Positions 1 to 8,095 of a stretch of 64,000 nucleotides of DNA are shown here, in pieces. Where the stretch lies: the NCBI RefSeq assembly GCF_004124315.2, contig NZ_CP096889.1:3145001-3209000 (forward strand). The letters run 5' to 3'. The translations under genes and the position numbers were made by a program. How positions within the stretch are numbered: the first letter of the stretch is position 1; every line of letters starts with the position of its first letter. This stretch comes from Bacillus cabrialesii (lineage in GTDB: Bacteria; Bacillota; Bacilli; Bacillales; Bacillaceae). The notes under the pieces were generated by a model. The model saw only the letters and a program-made list of their open reading frames with translations, searched no databases and was not told the origin of the DNA.

Positions 1-1011
1 GGGCGGTTCGGAGACAAACGCGGATACAAGAAAATCCTCATGGCAACCGGAACCGGCATTGCCCTCAGTATTTTATTAATGGGCTTTGTTACATCGGTAT
101 ACCAATTGTTTTTTCTGCGTATGGCAATGGGGCTTGTAACCGGATTTATCCCGACATCTCTTGCGATGATCTCGGCGCAGACTCCGAAGAGCTCAGCCGG
201 TAAAACACTCGGCACGCTGCAAATGGGGCAGGTGTCCGGAAGCTTGTTCGGCCCGCTTTTGGGAGGCATGCTTGCTGATCGTTTCGGCTTTACGTATACC
301 TTTTTTATCACATCCTTTGTGATTTTCTCATCCGTTCTTCTCGTATTATTCGGTGTCAAAGAACAGCCTCTTGCAGAGAAGGCGGCTAAACGTGCGTCTT
401 ACACGAGAAAAGAAGTGCTCTCCTATATTTTTCACCAGCCGGCGCTTTGGGTCATGATGCTGTTAACCATGCTGATTCAAACAGGCAATTTCAGTATCCA
501 GCCGCTGCTCGCTTTATATGTAAATGAGCTGCACGGACCTGTCAATCTGGCCTTTTTCTCCGGCATGGCATTTTCAGCAACGGGACTCGGAAGTTTGCTG
601 CTGGCGAGAAAATGGGGTGATCTGGGCGACCGCTACGGCCACCGCCGCATTTTAATCGGACTGTTGCTCGCAGCCTCTTTCTTTTTTATCCCGCAGGCGC
701 TCGCGTCCTCACTCAGCGTGCTCCTTGTTTTCAGATTTTTATTTGGAATGGCGATGGGCGGATTGCTGCCGTGCATCACGGCAGCAATCCGCGTTCAGGC
801 TCCCGGCAGCATTCAAGGAGAAGTCCTCGGCTACAATGTCAGCTTTCGCTTTTTAGGAAACGTGCTCGGGCCTCTTCTCGGCGGAATCATATCGAGCCAT
901 TTTACAATTTCGGCCGCCTTTTATGTCACAGCGTTTCTCTTTTTCGCCGGCGCCTGCATGCTTTGGTTCATGCAGAAATTCCGAAAAGATTCTTATGCCA
1001 AAGCAAGCTGA
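1..1011 (+). CDS. yuxJ: MFS multidrug-efflux type permease, 5' end outside window
   Basis: The C-terminal 336 residues of a major facilitator permease; the frame is open to base 1, so the true start lies upstream. The first residues (GRFGDKRGYKKIL) are the loop 2-3 motif A of the family. A second copy, GDLGDRYGHRRIL, follows in the middle of the visible part, matching the two-fold repeat of MFS proteins. Several hydrophobic helices follow each motif. Position directly before pbpD matches yuxJ of B. subtilis. The substrate cannot be read from sequence; relatives are proton-coupled drug exporters. Confidence 0.85.
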   Translation, partial: GRFGDKRGYKKILMATGTGIALSILLMGFVTSVYQLFFLRMAMGLVTGFIPTSLAMISAQTPKSSAGKTLGTLQMGQVSGSLFGPLLGGMLADRFGFTYTFFITSFVIFSSVLLVLFGVKEQPLAEKAAKRASYTRKEVLSYIFHQPALWVMMLLTMLIQTGNFSIQPLLALYVNELHGPVNLAFFSGMAFSATGLGSLLLARKWGDLGDRYGHRRILIGLLLAASFFFIPQALASSLSVLLVFRFLFGMAMGGLLPCITAAIRVQAPGSIQGEVLGYNVSFRFLGNVLGPLLGGIISSHFTISAAFYVTAFLFFAGACMLWFMQKFRKDSYAKAS

Positions 1012-1103
1012 TTCTCAGAAAAAACTGAGGCATCTTCTAAATTTAACCTTCTCGTAAACTCAAAAGAATGGTACGATATGGCTAGAATTTAGGAGAAAAG
1101 AGA

Positions 1104-2978
1104 GTGACCATGTTACGAAAAATAATCGGATGGATTTTGCTCCTTTGCATAATCCCATTGTTTGCATTTACAGTTATCGCTTCCGGAAAAGAAGTCAAAC
1201 AAATGAAGTCCCTGGATCAGGTGCTTGATAAAAATATTAATCTGAAAGATATCAGCCTTGTTCAAAACAGCTACATGTATGACAGGGACGGCTCCCTTGT
1301 CTCGGAAATCGTCAGCGATCACGAAAACCGCGTGCTCGTTCCATTTGACAAGATTCCCGAGGAAGTCAAACAGATTTTCTTAACGTCAGAGGACCGCCAT
1401 TTTTACGAGCATAAAGGCTTTGATTTTATGGGAATGGTGCGGGCAACCGCTTCTAACGTAAAAGACAAGAAAATCGACCAGGGTGCCAGCACCATTACAC
1501 AGCAGCTTTCAAGAAACTTGTATTTAAGCCACGAACGTTCCTTCAGCCGTAAGCTGACTGAGCTCGCGTATTCTTATCAGCTTGAGAAAAAGTATACGAA
1601 AAATGAAATTCTCGAAGCTTACTTAAATACTATTTATTTCAACAATGGCGTATACGGTGTCGGTTCAGCGGCTGAATTCTATTTCAGCAAACCGCTGAAA
1701 TCTCTCACAGTGGGAGAAATGGCTTTTATCTGCGCTATCCCTAATAACCCTACATTATATGATCCTCTCAAGCATTTTGACTACACGAAAGGCCGTCAAG
1801 AACGTTTGCTTAAAGGGTTAAAAAGTGCTGGGGTCATCACGGATAAAGAACTGAAAAAAGCCGTCAAACAAAAAATCAAACTGGATGTTGAAAAGAGAGA
1901 AGACAAATATCCGGACTACGTTTCATATGTCAATGATGAATTCACTCAGCTGGTGTCCGAATCAGAAGGCTATGATAAACGTCTTCAAAAAGCATCAGGA
2001 AAACAAAAAGAAAAGATCGAAAACGAGCTGTCCGCAAGAGTCAGCACTATAACGAAAGACGGCGTGAAAATTTATACCGCACTTGATCCGTACATGCAAG
2101 ATCAAGTTGTGGCACAAATGAATTCCAAGCTCCCGTATGCGGACGTACAGGGCGGAGCGGCTGTGATCAATCACCAAACGCATCAAGTCATCGCTCTATC
2201 CGGCGGGAAAAACTATCAAAAATATGACTTTAACCGCGCCTACCAGGCATACAGACAGCCAGGTTCATCCATTAAGCCGCTTCTTGATTACGGCCCTTAT
2301 ATTGAACAGACCGGCGCGACAGCAAGCAGCACCATTGATGCCAGCAAGTTTTGCAGCAAAGATTACTGTCCGCAAAACTACAATAACCGCACGTACGGCA
2401 CAGTGACGGTCGATACGGCGTTTAAAAATTCATATAACACACCGGCCATCAGAATGCTGGACCGTGTCGGCATCCAAAAAGCATTCAGTTATATTGAGCC
2501 GTATCATTTTGCCAAACTTGTCGACAGCGACTACCTTCTTCCGGCGGCCCTTGGCGGATTTACAAACGGAATGACGCCTCTTGAGATGACAAAAGCGTAT
2601 ACGACATTCGGCAACAGCGGAAGCTATACGCCGAGCCATGCGATTACAAAGGTGACAGACCTTAAAGGAAAAACGCTTTATAAATGGAATGATAAATCGA
2701 CTCAAATATTCAGCGTCCGCACGAACATGCAGCTGAAAAAACTGATGTCTTCCGTTGTAAAAAGCGGAACAGGGAAAAAAGCTAATTTTAAAGCACCATA
2801 CATCGGCGGTAAAACAGGAACATCAAATGATTATCACGATATGTGGTTCGTCGGCCTGACAGATACGTATACAATGGGGGTTTGGGTCGGAAAAGATACA
2901 CCGAGCAGCGTTGAATATCTTCACAGCATCAGCCCTCAGCTTTCCATCTGGAAAGGAACGCTGCAAGCGGCTTATTAA
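1104..2978 (+). CDS. pbpD: Penicillin-binding protein 4, class A
   Basis: A 624-residue bifunctional peptidoglycan synthase that polymerises glycan strands and cross-links peptides outside the membrane. One N-terminal membrane anchor (about residues 7-27) is followed by a GT51 transglycosylase domain with the catalytic-glutamate motif EDRHFYEHKGFD near residue 96 and by QGASTITQQ. The transpeptidase domain has the three expected motifs: SSIK near residue 389, SYN near 448, and KTGT near 570. The GTG start at 1104 follows AGGAGAAAAG; an ATG two codons later is the alternative. It precedes yuxK by 20 bases, probably in one transcript. Length equals that recalled for B. subtilis PbpD. Confidence 0.96.
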   Translation: MTMLRKIIGWILLLCIIPLFAFTVIASGKEVKQMKSLDQVLDKNINLKDISLVQNSYMYDRDGSLVSEIVSDHENRVLVPFDKIPEEVKQIFLTSEDRHFYEHKGFDFMGMVRATASNVKDKKIDQGASTITQQLSRNLYLSHERSFSRKLTELAYSYQLEKKYTKNEILEAYLNTIYFNNGVYGVGSAAEFYFSKPLKSLTVGEMAFICAIPNNPTLYDPLKHFDYTKGRQERLLKGLKSAGVITDKELKKAVKQKIKLDVEKREDKYPDYVSYVNDEFTQLVSESEGYDKRLQKASGKQKEKIENELSARVSTITKDGVKIYTALDPYMQDQVVAQMNSKLPYADVQGGAAVINHQTHQVIALSGGKNYQKYDFNRAYQAYRQPGSSIKPLLDYGPYIEQTGATASSTIDASKFCSKDYCPQNYNNRTYGTVTVDTAFKNSYNTPAIRMLDRVGIQKAFSYIEPYHFAKLVDSDYLLPAALGGFTNGMTPLEMTKAYTTFGNSGSYTPSHAITKVTDLKGKTLYKWNDKSTQIFSVRTNMQLKKLMSSVVKSGTGKKANFKAPYIGGKTGTSNDYHDMWFVGLTDTYTMGVWVGKDTPSSVEYLHSISPQLSIWKGTLQAAY

Positions 2979-2998
2979 AGGATCGGAGGGAATCTGGC

Positions 2999-3412
2999 AT
3001 GACATCAGAAAAAATCCCAAATCGCGTTTTGCTCTTTGACGGCGTGTGCAATTTATGCAATGGCGCCGTGCAATTTATCATTAAACGTGATCCTGAAGGA
3101 TTGATCTCTTTTACTTCGCTGCAGTCGGAAACGGGACAGAGCCTGCTGAAAAAAAGCGGGCTCCCGACTGATCGGTTTGACAGCTTTGTCTTTATTGAAG
3201 ACGGCCGAGTGTACACAAAGTCAACTGCGGCCATTAAAGTTTTCAGGCATCTGCGAGGCCCGTGGCGGCTGTTCGTCCTGTTTTTCGCAGTGCCGAAGCC
3301 TGTCAGAGATATGGTCTATTCTTTCATTGCAAAAAACCGCTATAAGTGGTTCGGCAAAAAAAATGAATGCATGCTCCCCTCCCCTTCTATTAAAAAAAGA
3401 TTTTTACCGTAA
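2999..3412 (+). CDS. yuxK: DCC-family (DUF393) thiol-disulfide protein
   Basis: A 137-residue protein of the DCC/DUF393 family. It begins with the family signature FDGVCNLCNG, which has the CxxC pair and the DxxC spacing the family is named for. The family is predicted to have a thioredoxin-like fold and thiol-disulfide activity, but its substrate is unknown. GGAGGG lies 8 bases before the ATG. It lies directly downstream of pbpD and ends at a hairpin shared with the convergent yufK. Confidence 0.88.
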   Translation: MTSEKIPNRVLLFDGVCNLCNGAVQFIIKRDPEGLISFTSLQSETGQSLLKKSGLPTDRFDSFVFIEDGRVYTKSTAAIKVFRHLRGPWRLFVLFFAVPKPVRDMVYSFIAKNRYKWFGKKNECMLPSPSIKKRFLP

Positions 3413-3418
3413 ACGAAA

Positions 3419-3452
3419 AAATGGCTAGCTTACACAGGTAAGCTAGCCATTA
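3419..3452. terminator. Bidirectional terminator between yuxK and yufK
   Basis: A stem of 14 pairs (AATGGCTAGCTTAC paired with GTAAGCTAGCCATT) with a four-base loop. On the minus strand it is followed by a T run. The last codons and stop of yufK lie inside the stem, so the terminator doubles as coding sequence. Confidence 0.8.
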
Positions 3453-3987
3453 TGCTATTATAAAGCTTGATAAATATGAACAGAATACCGATAACAAAGG
3501 TAAACCAAAACAGCAGTTCCAATAGAATGAATCCGACTAACGACATGAGAGAAAGCGTCGAATAAATCCGGTAGACGGTAAACACAAAGTAAGCGAGCGT
3601 GACGACCGCAAACCAGATCACAATCCAAATGACATTATGCAAGAGCACAAAGGATAAGATCCCGCCGCCTAAATAAACCATGGAACCCATTCTGATTTTC
3701 TTCAGATTGTTCCCTTCCGGATCATTAGCAAAAAACAGCAGCGACAGCTCAGTCACGGTATTGGCAATTAATTTCAGAGCGGACAGAACCATGAAATATA
3801 AAAGTGCAAAGGCAGCAAATAACGCAAGCCTGATCCCTTTCTCTGAAAAATAGTCGAGCATTCCATCATACATTCCAAATGAGGACAGCATGTTCAACGC
3901 ATAAAGTGAAGTTGAAATGGATAAAGACGAACTAAAAAGCAGGATCGCAATCAGCGGAAAGTATCCTGTCAAATAAGTATTTTTCAT
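3430..3987 (-). CDS. yufK: Small multi-pass membrane protein of unknown function
   Basis: A 185-residue integral membrane protein with about five hydrophobic segments and the soluble loop NDPEGNNLKKIRMG. I recognise it by position and length as yufK, a DUF5366-type protein; no enzymatic motif is visible. The start was placed at 3987 (MKNTYLTGYF) because AAAGGGA lies upstream at usable distance and the product then begins just before the first membrane helix. It is divergent from malK and convergent with yuxK. Role unknown. Confidence 0.8.
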   Translation of the reverse strand: MKNTYLTGYFPLIAILLFSSSLSISTSLYALNMLSSFGMYDGMLDYFSEKGIRLALFAAFALLYFMVLSALKLIANTVTELSLLFFANDPEGNNLKKIRMGSMVYLGGGILSFVLLHNVIWIVIWFAVVTLAYFVFTVYRIYSTLSLMSLVGFILLELLFWFTFVIGILFIFIKLYNSIMASLPV

Positions 3988-4164
3988 ATAAAAAAGTCCC
4001 TTTCTATAATCTACCTCATTTATTATGGAGGACTTAAAACACATTGACAAGATAAATTATTCCATTTTTTCTCCTTTTTCCGAATTACGATCCCAAATCT
4101 TCACAAAGCAGCATTTTGAGAGTAAAGTAGTACGCAGGAATCATAAAACGTAAGGAAGTTTACT

Positions 4165-5766
4165 ATGAAAAAAACATTGAAACTGCAAACCAGACTCACC
4201 ATATTTGTTTGTATCGTTGTGTTAATCGCACTGCTCATTACATTTTTTACAGTCGGTGCCCAAACCACCAAACGGATTAGAGATCAGGAAAAGGCCACAG
4301 CGCTGCAGACTGCTGAAATGGTAGCAGAAGCGCCGATGACAGCTTCTGCTTTGGAAAGCGGGAAAAACCAGAAGGAACTGCAAAACTACACAAAGCGGGT
4401 TCAGAAAATCACCGGTACGGAATTTGTTGTCGTCATGGATATGAACGGCATTCGCAAAACACATCCTGACTCGAGCAAAATCGGGAAAAAATTCAGGGGC
4501 GGCGATGAATCCGAAGTATTAAACGGCCATGTCCATATCAGCACTGCCTCTGGCACGCTCGGGAAATCGCAGAGAGCATTCGTTCCTGTCTACGCGGAGA
4601 ATGGAAAACAGGTCGGCGCAGTCGCGGTCGGCATCACCGTAAACGAAATTGATGAAGTGATCAGCCATAGCTTACGTCCGCTCTACTTTATTATCTGCGT
4701 CAGCATTTTCGTCGGTGTAATCGGAGCTGTTATCGTCGCCCGTACGGTGAAAAATATCATGTACGGACTTGAACCTTATGAAATTGCGACTCTTCTTGAA
4801 GAACGGAGCGCAATGCTTGAATCGACGAAGGAAGGAATACTCGCTGTCGATGAACACGGCAAAATCAAGCTTGCCAACGCGGAAGCCAAGCGCCTATTCG
4901 TAAAAATGGGCATCAGCACAAATCCCGTTGATCAGGATGTCAATGACATCCTGCCGAAAAGCCGCCTGAAAAAGGTCATTGAGACAAAAAAACCTCTTCA
5001 AGACAGAGACGTCCGGATTAACGGGTTAGAGCTTGTATTTAATGAGGTTCCCATCCAGCTAAAAGGACAAACTGTCGGGGCGATTGCAACATTCCGGGAC
5101 AAAACCGAGGTAAAACATTTAGCTGAACAGCTTTCCGGTGTTAAAATGTATGCAAACGCACTGAGAGCGCAGTCTCATGAGTTTATGAATAAACTCCATG
5201 TAATATTAGGTCTCGTCCAGCTGAAAGAGTATGACGATCTTGGAGATTATATTAAAGATATTGCGATTCAGCAAAAATCAGAAACAAGCGAGATTATAAA
5301 TGATGTCAAAAGCTCCGTACTGGCTGGTTTTCTGCTCGGAAAACAGAGCTTCATCCGGGAGCAGGGCGCAAATCTTGATATTGAATGCAGCGGTGTCATC
5401 CCGAACGCGGCAGACCCTTCAGTCATTCATGAACTCATTACAATCATCGGAAATCTGATCAACAATGCCTTGGATGCCGTTGCCAATATGCCGAAAAAAC
5501 AAATCACCATGTCCATGCGTTTTCATAACAGCATACTGGACATTGAAATTACCGATACAGGATCTGGCATGTCTGAAGAAGATCAAGCTAAAGTGTTTGA
5601 ACAAGGCTATTCAACAAAGGGCAAAAACCGGGGATTCGGCCTTTATTTTACACAGCAAAGCATCGAAAATTTAAAGGGCCAAATGATCCTCACAAGCGAA
5701 GAAAATGAAGGAACGACATTCAGTCTTCGCGTCCCGTACGAACCGAAGGAGGAAAATCATGATTAA
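4165..5766 (+). CDS. malK: Malate sensor histidine kinase
   Basis: A 533-residue CitA/DcuS-type sensor kinase. It has a membrane helix near residues 12-33, an extracellular PAS-like sensor domain to about residue 170, a second helix near 172-194, and a cytoplasmic PAS domain (about 215-320). The phospho-acceptor region is RAQSHEFMNKLHV with His338. The ATP-binding part has N-box NLINNALDA and G motifs DTGSGM and GFGLYF. In B. subtilis (YufL) it senses external malate and phosphorylates MalR. Its stop overlaps malR by 8 bases, so the two are translationally coupled. Confidence 0.94.
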   Translation: MKKTLKLQTRLTIFVCIVVLIALLITFFTVGAQTTKRIRDQEKATALQTAEMVAEAPMTASALESGKNQKELQNYTKRVQKITGTEFVVVMDMNGIRKTHPDSSKIGKKFRGGDESEVLNGHVHISTASGTLGKSQRAFVPVYAENGKQVGAVAVGITVNEIDEVISHSLRPLYFIICVSIFVGVIGAVIVARTVKNIMYGLEPYEIATLLEERSAMLESTKEGILAVDEHGKIKLANAEAKRLFVKMGISTNPVDQDVNDILPKSRLKKVIETKKPLQDRDVRINGLELVFNEVPIQLKGQTVGAIATFRDKTEVKHLAEQLSGVKMYANALRAQSHEFMNKLHVILGLVQLKEYDDLGDYIKDIAIQQKSETSEIINDVKSSVLAGFLLGKQSFIREQGANLDIECSGVIPNAADPSVIHELITIIGNLINNALDAVANMPKKQITMSMRFHNSILDIEITDTGSGMSEEDQAKVFEQGYSTKGKNRGFGLYFTQQSIENLKGQMILTSEENEGTTFSLRVPYEPKEENHD

Positions 5767-6466
5767 TGTACTAATAGTTGAAGACGACCCCATGGTGGGT
5801 GAATTAAATAAACGATACTTAAGCCAAATAGATGGCTTTCAGCTGAAAGGCATCGCCTCTTCCTTTCAAAGCGCTCTGCATATTTTAGGAGAGCATCACA
5901 TCGACCTCATTTTGCTCGATATTTACATGCCGGGAAAAAACGGGCTTGAACTGCTAACGGAACTAAGAGCACAAAATGAAGCGGTCGATGTCATTGTCAT
6001 CTCAGCTGCCAGCGAGCTTGACGTGATCAAGAAAACACTTCGTTACGGCGCTGTCGATTATTTAATCAAACCGTTTGAATTTGAACGTTTCCAAACCGCA
6101 TTGTCTGATTACAGACGAAAACAAAAGGTCTATTCAACCCATCGCAACATAAGCCAAACAGAGCTGGATGCCGAGCTTTTTCAAAAGAAAGAAGCGACAG
6201 AAAAGGTGCAGCTTCCTAAAGGCCTGACAAAAAGCACGCTGAAGCTGATTTGGTCCAGTATCCAGTCGTTTGAAAATGAATCTTTTACAACAGAAGACTT
6301 GGCAAAGCACACAGAAATCTCTCAAGTATCCATACGAAAGTACTTGAAATTTCTTGAAGATATCCAAGTACTGAATGTGGAAATGGCCTACGGAACAATC
6401 GGAAGACCTGTGTTTCAGTACAACGTCAACACCGGAAACCTTAACGGAATAAAGCAATATCTTTAA
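5759..6466 (+). CDS. malR: Malate response regulator
   Basis: A 235-residue CitB/DcuR-type response regulator, partner of MalK. The receiver domain (1-125) has the acidic pair ED at residues 8-9, the phospho-acceptor Asp54 in LLLDIYMPGKNG, and Lys in LIKPFEFE. A C-terminal helix-turn-helix (about 170-215, LAKHTEISQVSIRKYLKFLE) binds DNA. The ATG at 5759 has AAGGAGGAAAATC before it. In B. subtilis it activates the malate transporter maeN, which lies 5.3 kb downstream here, and the malic enzyme gene ywkA. A terminator follows immediately. Confidence 0.94.
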   Translation: MINVLIVEDDPMVGELNKRYLSQIDGFQLKGIASSFQSALHILGEHHIDLILLDIYMPGKNGLELLTELRAQNEAVDVIVISAASELDVIKKTLRYGAVDYLIKPFEFERFQTALSDYRRKQKVYSTHRNISQTELDAELFQKKEATEKVQLPKGLTKSTLKLIWSSIQSFENESFTTEDLAKHTEISQVSIRKYLKFLEDIQVLNVEMAYGTIGRPVFQYNVNTGNLNGIKQYL

Positions 6467-6502
6467 AAAAACGCACTGTTCACTCCGAGCAGTGCGTTTT
6501 TT
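6467..6502 (+). terminator. Terminator of malKR
   Basis: Stem ACGCACTG (6471-6478) with CAGTGCGT (6490-6497), followed by six T residues, immediately after the malR stop. Confidence 0.85.
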
Positions 6503-6940
6503 CTGTCACATCTCTTGCCAAGATGCTTGATTCTATTGGTGAAAAGCTATACAAAAATAACAAAGAGTCCTATTACATTTTTAGGACAAACATTCTGAAT
6601 ATAGATATTTTTAAAAAAATTATACGAAATTCTATTTATTTCTTGTGAGTAAAATGATAAATTATGATTGGTTAGTTGATCCCAAAAAACTAAGTCATTA
6701 GTCTCACTTCAGAAGATGATGTCACGGTTTTCCGCCCGGAATGCCTTCCGCATCCTTCTCTTCCCCGCCTTTCGAAGGAAACACTCACACCACGCTTATT
6801 CTGGGAAGATCAGAACTGTCTCATCGCATTCCATATGTTATTATCAGAAAATTTTACCGATTCTAATAAATTGTACAGGACAGCCCATCACATGACTGGC
6901 CGGATCAGCTTTGAACCAAATTTTTCTGGGGGGTTATATC
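6503..6940. other. 438-base nupN upstream region
   Basis: No convincing gene. It begins AT-rich (about 6580-6700), passes through a stretch of more even composition, and contains a CodY-like box at 6839-6853. I looked for a purine riboswitch core, which would fit a nucleoside importer, and did not find one. The nupN ribosome site lies at its end. Confidence 0.6.
6839..6853. promoter_or_regulatory. CodY-like binding box upstream of nupN
   Basis: TATTATCAGAAAATT matches the CodY consensus AATTTTCWGAAAATT at 13 of 15 positions; the whole right half is perfect. It lies about 90 bases before the nupN start. CodY repression of the guanosine importer genes is established in B. subtilis, which makes the match credible. 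Confidence 0.65.
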
Positions 6941-8020
6941 TTGAATAAACGAAAAATCGGATTGGCAATGTCCCTTGTGATCGCAGCAGGCACCATATTA
7001 GGAGCATGCGGAACCAGCGATAAAAGCAGCGGCTCCGGCGAAGGGAAAAACAAATTCAGTGTGGCGATGGTTACTGACGTAGGCGGAGTGGATGACAAAT
7101 CCTTCAACCAATCAGCATGGGAAGGCATCCAAGCCTTCGGAAAAGAGAACGGATTGGAAAAAGGCAAAAACGGTTACGACTACCTTCAATCAAAATCAGA
7201 TGCAGACTACACAACAAACTTAAATAAATTAGCACGTGAGAATTTCGACTTGATTTACGGCGTCGGCTACTTAATGGAGGATTCTATCAGCGAAATCGCT
7301 GATCAGCGCAAAAATACAAACTTTGCGATTATAGATGCTGTTGTCGATAAAGACAACGTTGCAAGTATTACGTTTAAAGAGCAGGAAGGCTCATTTCTTG
7401 TCGGAGTGGCCGCGGCCCTAACAAGCAAATCCGGAAAAATGGGATTTGTAGGCGGCATGGAATCAGAGCTCATTAAAAAATTCGAGGTCGGCTTCCGTGC
7501 CGGCGTGCAGGCCGTAAACCCTAAAGCCATTGTCGAAGTGAAATACGCGGGCGGTTTTGATAAAGCAGATGTCGGCAAAGCCACCGCCGAAAGCATGTAT
7601 AAATCAGGCGTGGATGTGATTTATCACTCTGCAGGCGCCACTGGCACAGGTGTCTTTACTGAAGCGAAAAACTTAAAAAAAGAAGATCCGAAACGCGCTG
7701 TCTGGGTCATCGGTGTCGATAAAGACCAATACGCAGAAGGCCAGGTTGAAGGAACAGATGATAACGTCACCCTCACATCCATGGTCAAAAAAGTGGATAC
7801 AGCGGTTGAAGATTTAACGAAAAAAGCAAGCGAAGGAAAGTTTCCGGGCGGCGAAACGCTTACCTACGGCCTTGATCAAGACGGGGTCGGCATATCCTCA
7901 TCTCAACAAAATCTATCCGATGATGTGATCAAAGCGGTTGATAAATGGAAGAAAAAAATCATCGGCGGATTGGAAGTGCCGGCAACCGAGAAGGAGCTGA
8001 AAACGTTCAAAGCTGAATAA
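6941..8020 (+). CDS. nupN: Guanosine ABC importer, substrate-binding lipoprotein
   Basis: A 359-residue BMP/PnrA-family solute-binding lipoprotein (YufN) that captures nucleosides outside the membrane. The signal peptide ends in TILGAC, with lipidated Cys23; a Gly/Ser-rich linker follows, then FSVAMVTDVGGVDDKSFNQSAWEG, typical of the BMP domain. The start is TTG at 6941, chosen for the upstream GGGGGG and for giving a normal signal peptide. An in-frame TTG 30 bases earlier has no comparable site. It heads nupNOPQ, and a terminator-like hairpin separates it from nupO. Confidence 0.92.
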   Translation: MNKRKIGLAMSLVIAAGTILGACGTSDKSSGSGEGKNKFSVAMVTDVGGVDDKSFNQSAWEGIQAFGKENGLEKGKNGYDYLQSKSDADYTTNLNKLARENFDLIYGVGYLMEDSISEIADQRKNTNFAIIDAVVDKDNVASITFKEQEGSFLVGVAAALTSKSGKMGFVGGMESELIKKFEVGFRAGVQAVNPKAIVEVKYAGGFDKADVGKATAESMYKSGVDVIYHSAGATGTGVFTEAKNLKKEDPKRAVWVIGVDKDQYAEGQVEGTDDNVTLTSMVKKVDTAVEDLTKKASEGKFPGGETLTYGLDQDGVGISSSQQNLSDDVIKAVDKWKKKIIGGLEVPATEKELKTFKAE

Positions 8021-8027
8021 GAATCGC

Positions 8028-8073
8028 AGGGATAAGGAGGTCGAGCCCTTATCCCTTGTTTTTCTTTTATTTT
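8028..8073 (+). terminator. Hairpin between nupN and nupO
   Basis: AGGGATAAG (8028-8036) pairs with CTTATCCCT (8048-8056), followed by a T-rich tract. As an intrinsic terminator inside the operon it probably lets only part of transcription reach the ATPase and permease genes, keeping the binding protein in excess. Confidence 0.8.
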
Positions 8074-8095
8074 GATTAAAGGAGCGGTCAAACCA

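Noticed and set aside
3430..3452. yufK stop inside a hairpin as a sign of truncation
   Set aside because: Length equals the known family size; the overlap of coding end and terminator is simply compact.
6503..6940. Purine riboswitch before nupN
   Set aside because: Neither the conserved junction sequences nor a following terminator and antiterminator pair could be found.
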